Below, in pieces: positions 5,251 through 7,955 of a DNA stretch of 7,955 nt. Under the pieces are notes generated by a model. The model made no database searches. It was not told the origin of the DNA and saw only the letters and a list, made by a program, of their open reading frames with translations. Position 1 is the stretch's first letter. The number at the start of each line of letters is the position of its first letter. The stretch covers positions 1-7,955 of the forward strand of contig JAPLIX010000399.1 of NCBI GenBank assembly GCA_026388865.1. The letters run 5' to 3'. The DNA is from Pseudomonadota bacterium (GTDB lineage Bacteria > Desulfobacterota > WTBG01 > CAIYCZ01). The position numbers and the translations under genes were made by a program.

Positions 5251-7047
5251 ATGAAAGTGATTCTCTCAGGAAATGAAGCAATTGCGCGGGGTGCTTATGA
5301 GGCCGGCGTGGCAGTGGCAACAGCCTATCCGGGAACACCAAGCACCGAGATACTTGAAAACATGGCCACCTACGAAGGTGTTTATGCCGAGTGGTCGCCC
5401 AATGAAAAGGTCGCGCTGGAAGTAGCCACCGGAGCAGCCATCGGCGGCCGCAGGGCCCTTGCCGCCATGAAGCATGTGGGCGTGAACGTAGCGGCAGACC
5501 CGCTGTTTACGGTCTCCTACACCGGCATCAAGGGCGGGCTGGTCATTGTGACCGCAGACGACCCGGAGATGCACAGCTCGCAGAATGAGCAGGACAACCG
5601 GAATTACGCAAAGTTTGCAAAAGTCCCCATGCTGGAGCCCGCAGACAGCCAGGAGGCCAAGGATTATATAAAACTTGCCTTCGAGCTGAGCGAGCGCTTT
5701 GACACGCCGGTGTTTGTGCGCACCACCACGCGCATCTCCCATTCCAAGTCAATTGTGGAGCTCTCTGAGCCGAAGCAGCGCCCTGCAACGTCCGCCCTGG
5801 AAAAACAGCCGGACAAATACGTTATGGTTCCCGCCCATGCGCGGCGGCGCCACCCCCTGGTGGAGCAGCGCATAAAGGACCTGGAAGCCTTTGCTGAAGA
5901 GTTCCCGGAAAACCGCGTTGAACTGCAGGACCTGTCCGTGGGTATTATAGCCAGCGGCACCTGCTACCAGTACGCCCGGGAGGCCTTCCCCGGCTATTCA
6001 TTCCTGAAGCTTGGCATGGTGTATCCCCTTCCTAAAAAGAAGATTAAAGAATTTGCCCGCCAGGTGAAAAAGCTCTACGCCTTTGAGGAACTTGACCCGT
6101 TCTTTGAAGAGCAGGTAAAGGCGCTCGGCATTGAAATAATCGGGAAGGAAGTATTTCCCTCCTGCGGAGAATTTGATCCGGGAACCGCGGAGCAGGGCAT
6201 CAGCGGGGCCGCCGGGGTAGAAAAAAAAGGAGCTGCGTTGCCCTATCTTCCGCCGCGACCGCCCACCATGTGTCCGGGCTGCCCGCACCGGGGGCTGTTT
6301 TACGTCCTGAATAAGATGAACGTTTTTGTCGCCGGCGATATCGGCTGCTACACGCTTGCCTGCCTGCCGCCGCTCAAGGCGGTTGATACCTGTATCTGCA
6401 TGGGCGCGAGCATAGGGCACGCCATGGGACTGGATAAGGCGCTGGGGAGCGAGGCGCACGGCCGCGTGGTGGCAGTGATCGGTGATTCAACGTTTCTTCA
6501 CTCCGGGATCACCGGCCTTCTTGATGTGGCATATAACCGCGGCGCCTGCACGGTTATTATCCTTGACAACTGGACCACGGCCATGACCGGCAGGCAGGAC
6601 CACCCCGGGACCGGCATGACCATCAGGGAAGAGAAAACGACAAAAGTTGATTACGTAAAGCTTGTTAAGGCGCTGGGCATTAAACACGTGAAAAAGGTTG
6701 ATCCCTTTGACCTGAAAAAACTTAATAAAGTTCTTAACAAGGAGCTCAACCGGCCTGAGCCGTCGGTTATCATTACCGACTCTCCCTGTGTGCTGTACCG
6801 GCGGGTCGAAAAGGGGGCGCAGCGGCCCCTGTTATATGTGGAGAGCAGTGAATGCATCGGCTGCAAAGCCTGCCTGCAGCTCGGCTGCCCGGCCCTTGAA
6901 TGGGTCACCCTGCCGGTGAAGGAATCGGCAGCGCTGAAGAAAAAGAGAGGAGAGGCGTTTGTCAACCCGACTCTGTGTACCGGATGCGAACTCTGTTCAC
7001 AGCTTTGCAAGAAAGGTGCGATAAGGAAAAAAGATGGAGACAACTGA
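5251..7047 (+). CDS. iorA: Indolepyruvate ferredoxin oxidoreductase, alpha subunit
   Basis: The large, cofactor-bearing subunit of indolepyruvate:ferredoxin oxidoreductase. With IorB it oxidatively decarboxylates aryl-pyruvates (indolepyruvate, phenylpyruvate, hydroxyphenylpyruvate) with CoA to aryl-acetyl-CoA and CO2, reducing ferredoxin in the cytoplasm. At 598 aa it has the usual length. The pyrimidine-binding half starts SGNEAIARGAYEAGV with AYPGTPSTEI at 25-34; MCPGCPHRG (340-348) begins the thiamine-diphosphate domain, which carries GDIGCY (362-367) and GDSTFLHSGI (411-420) through LDNWTTAMTG (438-447), the ThDP/Mg site. The C-terminal ferredoxin domain has two cysteine sets: C535, C538, C541, C546-Pro and C576, C579, C582, C586; the last is followed by Lys rather than the usual Pro. 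The ATG at 5251 fits the conserved N-terminus, although its AAGGTG motif (5234-5239) lies rather far upstream. It overlaps iorB by 14 bp. Confidence 0.97.
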   Translation: MKVILSGNEAIARGAYEAGVAVATAYPGTPSTEILENMATYEGVYAEWSPNEKVALEVATGAAIGGRRALAAMKHVGVNVAADPLFTVSYTGIKGGLVIVTADDPEMHSSQNEQDNRNYAKFAKVPMLEPADSQEAKDYIKLAFELSERFDTPVFVRTTTRISHSKSIVELSEPKQRPATSALEKQPDKYVMVPAHARRRHPLVEQRIKDLEAFAEEFPENRVELQDLSVGIIASGTCYQYAREAFPGYSFLKLGMVYPLPKKKIKEFARQVKKLYAFEELDPFFEEQVKALGIEIIGKEVFPSCGEFDPGTAEQGISGAAGVEKKGAALPYLPPRPPTMCPGCPHRGLFYVLNKMNVFVAGDIGCYTLACLPPLKAVDTCICMGASIGHAMGLDKALGSEAHGRVVAVIGDSTFLHSGITGLLDVAYNRGACTVIILDNWTTAMTGRQDHPGTGMTIREEKTTKVDYVKLVKALGIKHVKKVDPFDLKKLNKVLNKELNRPEPSVIITDSPCVLYRRVEKGAQRPLLYVESSECIGCKACLQLGCPALEWVTLPVKESAALKKKRGEAFVNPTLCTGCELCSQLCKKGAIRKKDGDN

Positions 7048-7627
7048 CCGGGTACAGAATATTCTCATGGTGGGTGTCGGGGGGCAGGGAGTTATCCTTG
7101 CCAGCGAGATCATATCGGAAGTGATGATGCGTGCGGGACATGATGTCAAGAAAAGCGAGGTGCACGGCATGGCACAGCGCGGGGGAAGCGTCAGCAGCCA
7201 TGTCCGGTTCGGACCTAAAGTCTATTCGCCCCTTATTAAAAAAGGTGATGCAGACGTACTCTTCTCCTTCGAGCTGCTCGAGTCCGTGCGCTACCTTGAT
7301 TTTTTGCGCAGCGATGCATTGATCATTGTCAACAATCAGAAAGTGCTGCCGCCGTCGGTAACACTCGGTGTTGACAGCTATCCGGCACGGTTACCGGAGA
7401 TTATGCGGGAACGCTTCTCGCGGGTTGAGATTGTCGATGCCCTGGATATTGCCAAGCAGGCGGGAAACGTCCGGGCGTTAAATGTGGCTTTTCTGGGAGC
7501 GTTTTCCCGGCATTTTGCCGTTGATGAGAACCTGTGGAAGGAAGTCATTTCCTCAATGCTTACACCAAAACTGGTTGACGTTAATATCAAAGCGTTTATG
7601 CTGGGCAGAGAAAAAATGAATTCCTGA
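7034..7627 (+). CDS. iorB: Indolepyruvate ferredoxin oxidoreductase, beta subunit
   Basis: The gamma-domain-type subunit of IorAB, which completes the 2-oxoacid:ferredoxin oxidoreductase with IorA and probably helps bind CoA and position the ThDP intermediate. The 197-aa length is normal for the family. Hallmarks are NILMVGVGGQGVILASEI at residues 9-26 (the glycine-rich loop), KKSEVHGMAQRGGSVSSHVR at about 39-58 (signature of this subunit class), and NVRALNVAFLGAF near residue 145. The ATG at 7034 is preceded by AAGGAA (7023-7028) at five bases and lies inside the 3' end of iorA, a 14-bp overlap consistent with translational coupling and 1:1 synthesis. The next gene, paaK, starts 95 bp later in the same direction. 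No truncation is seen. Confidence 0.96.
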   Translation: METTDRVQNILMVGVGGQGVILASEIISEVMMRAGHDVKKSEVHGMAQRGGSVSSHVRFGPKVYSPLIKKGDADVLFSFELLESVRYLDFLRSDALIIVNNQKVLPPSVTLGVDSYPARLPEIMRERFSRVEIVDALDIAKQAGNVRALNVAFLGAFSRHFAVDENLWKEVISSMLTPKLVDVNIKAFMLGREKMNS

Positions 7628-7647
7628 TTGTTCGTTTTATGTTTCAG

Positions 7648-7700
7648 GTTTAAAGTTTCTTTAATTATTAACTTTGAACGTGAAACTATAAACTTTAAAC
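7648..7700. repeat. AT-rich inverted repeat between iorB and paaK
   Basis: GTTTAAAGTTT (7648-7658) and AAACTTTAAAC (7690-7700) form a perfect 11-bp inverted repeat 31 bp apart, with a further GTTTC (7641-7645)/GAAAC (7682-7686) pair and additional ACTTTGAAC-like copies between. The whole 95-bp gap is strongly A/T-rich against G/C-richer genes. It could be a dispersed intergenic repeat or an operon-internal RNA stem that separates expression of iorAB from paaK. It lacks the GC stem of an intrinsic terminator. Confidence 0.42.
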
Positions 7701-7722
7701 TTTTGTAACAGGGAGGTCTATT

Positions 7723-7955
7723 ATGATCTGGAATGAAGAATTTGAAACCCTGCCGCGCGAAGCACTTGAGGCTTTGCAGCTAAAACGGCTTAAAGCAACC
7801 GTTGAGCGGGTGTACGAGACAGTACCGTTTTACAAGAAGAAGTTTGATGAGCTGGGCGTCAAGCCGTCACACGTTAAAACCCTGAAGGATCTGCAGCTTC
7901 TGCCCTTCACCATCAAGAATGACCTGCGGGACAATTATCCCTTCGGCCTGTTCAG
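7723..7955 (+). CDS. paaK: Phenylacetate-CoA ligase, N-terminal fragment (runs off the window)
   Basis: Only the first 77 codons plus two bases are present; the gene continues past the right edge. They read MIWNEEFETLPREALEALQL, then KRLKATVERVYETVPFYKKK, FDELGVKPSHVKTLKDLQLL and PFTIKNDLRDNYPFGLF. This is the characteristic N-terminus of anaerobic-type phenylacetate-CoA ligases (AMP-forming, adenylating superfamily), including the VPFYKKKFDE and LPFT-K-DLRDNYPFGLF landmarks. The enzyme makes phenylacetyl-CoA, or related aryl-acetyl-CoA, from the acid, ATP and CoA. The ATP-binding and catalytic motifs lie beyond the window. The ATG at 7723 has a good ribosome binding site (GGGAGG, 7711-7716, six bases away). 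Directly behind iorAB it fits an aryl-pyruvate/aryl-acetate module: it may salvage free aryl-acetates or, run in reverse, conserve energy from the thioester. The direction is inference. Confidence 0.95.
   Translation, partial: MIWNEEFETLPREALEALQLKRLKATVERVYETVPFYKKKFDELGVKPSHVKTLKDLQLLPFTIKNDLRDNYPFGLF

Noticed and set aside
5266..7043. Minus-strand open frames opposite iorA
   Set aside because: Antisense shadows of the conserved iorA coding sequence; no independent signals.

Overview
The window looks like chromosome from a Gram-negative anaerobic bacterium. Three things suggest this: an outer-membrane porin and other Sec-exported proteins, a ferredoxin-linked, oxygen-sensitive 2-oxoacid oxidoreductase (IorAB), and a phenylacetate-CoA ligase gene directly behind it. 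The gene style (IorAB-PaaK cluster, TolB-like/VCBS secreted protein, GTG and TTG starts with strong Shine-Dalgarno sites) would fit Desulfobacterota, Nitrospirota or relatives. The sequence alone does not fix the taxon.

Layout. (1) 134-613 (+): a small FMN-binding split-barrel protein. (2) 616-763: a MITE-like element with 12/13-bp terminal inverted repeats, starting 3 bp after that gene's stop. (3) 825-2480 (-): a secreted protein with a TolB/CsgG-like N-terminal domain and a C-terminal VCBS (FG-GAP) propeller. (4) 2481-2812: an AT-rich divergent promoter region with a near-consensus sigma70 promoter and a 23-bp perfect hairpin or operator in the leader. (5) 2813-4752 (+): a two-gene unit encoding an unrecognised 178-aa secreted protein and a porin with a coiled-coil N-terminus. 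The porin is split by a +1 frameshift near 3636-3640, and the unit ends in a textbook intrinsic terminator. (6) 4810-5250: a 440-bp gap with no believable protein gene, holding a large nested inverted-repeat structure that looks like a structured RNA of about 250-325 nt. (7) 5251-7627 (+): iorA and iorB, overlapping by 14 bp. (8) 7628-7722: an AT-rich gap with an 11-bp inverted repeat. (9) 7723 to the right edge: the first 77 codons of paaK.

Function. The right-hand genes form a coherent module. IorAB oxidatively decarboxylates aryl-pyruvates from transaminated aromatic amino acids to aryl-acetyl-CoA with reduction of ferredoxin. PaaK interconverts aryl-acetates and their CoA thioesters. The middle unit serves the cell envelope. 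The most interesting item is the structured region at 4818-5142. Its main arm is a 20-position helix (18 Watson-Crick pairs, one G-U, one mismatch) joining sites about 176 nt apart, with several hairpins inside and an outer 16-bp inverted repeat (14 of 16). Its architecture suggests a stand-alone HEARO/omega-RNA-like element with no IscB/IsrB gene nearby, but that family assignment is from pattern memory and is unconfirmed.
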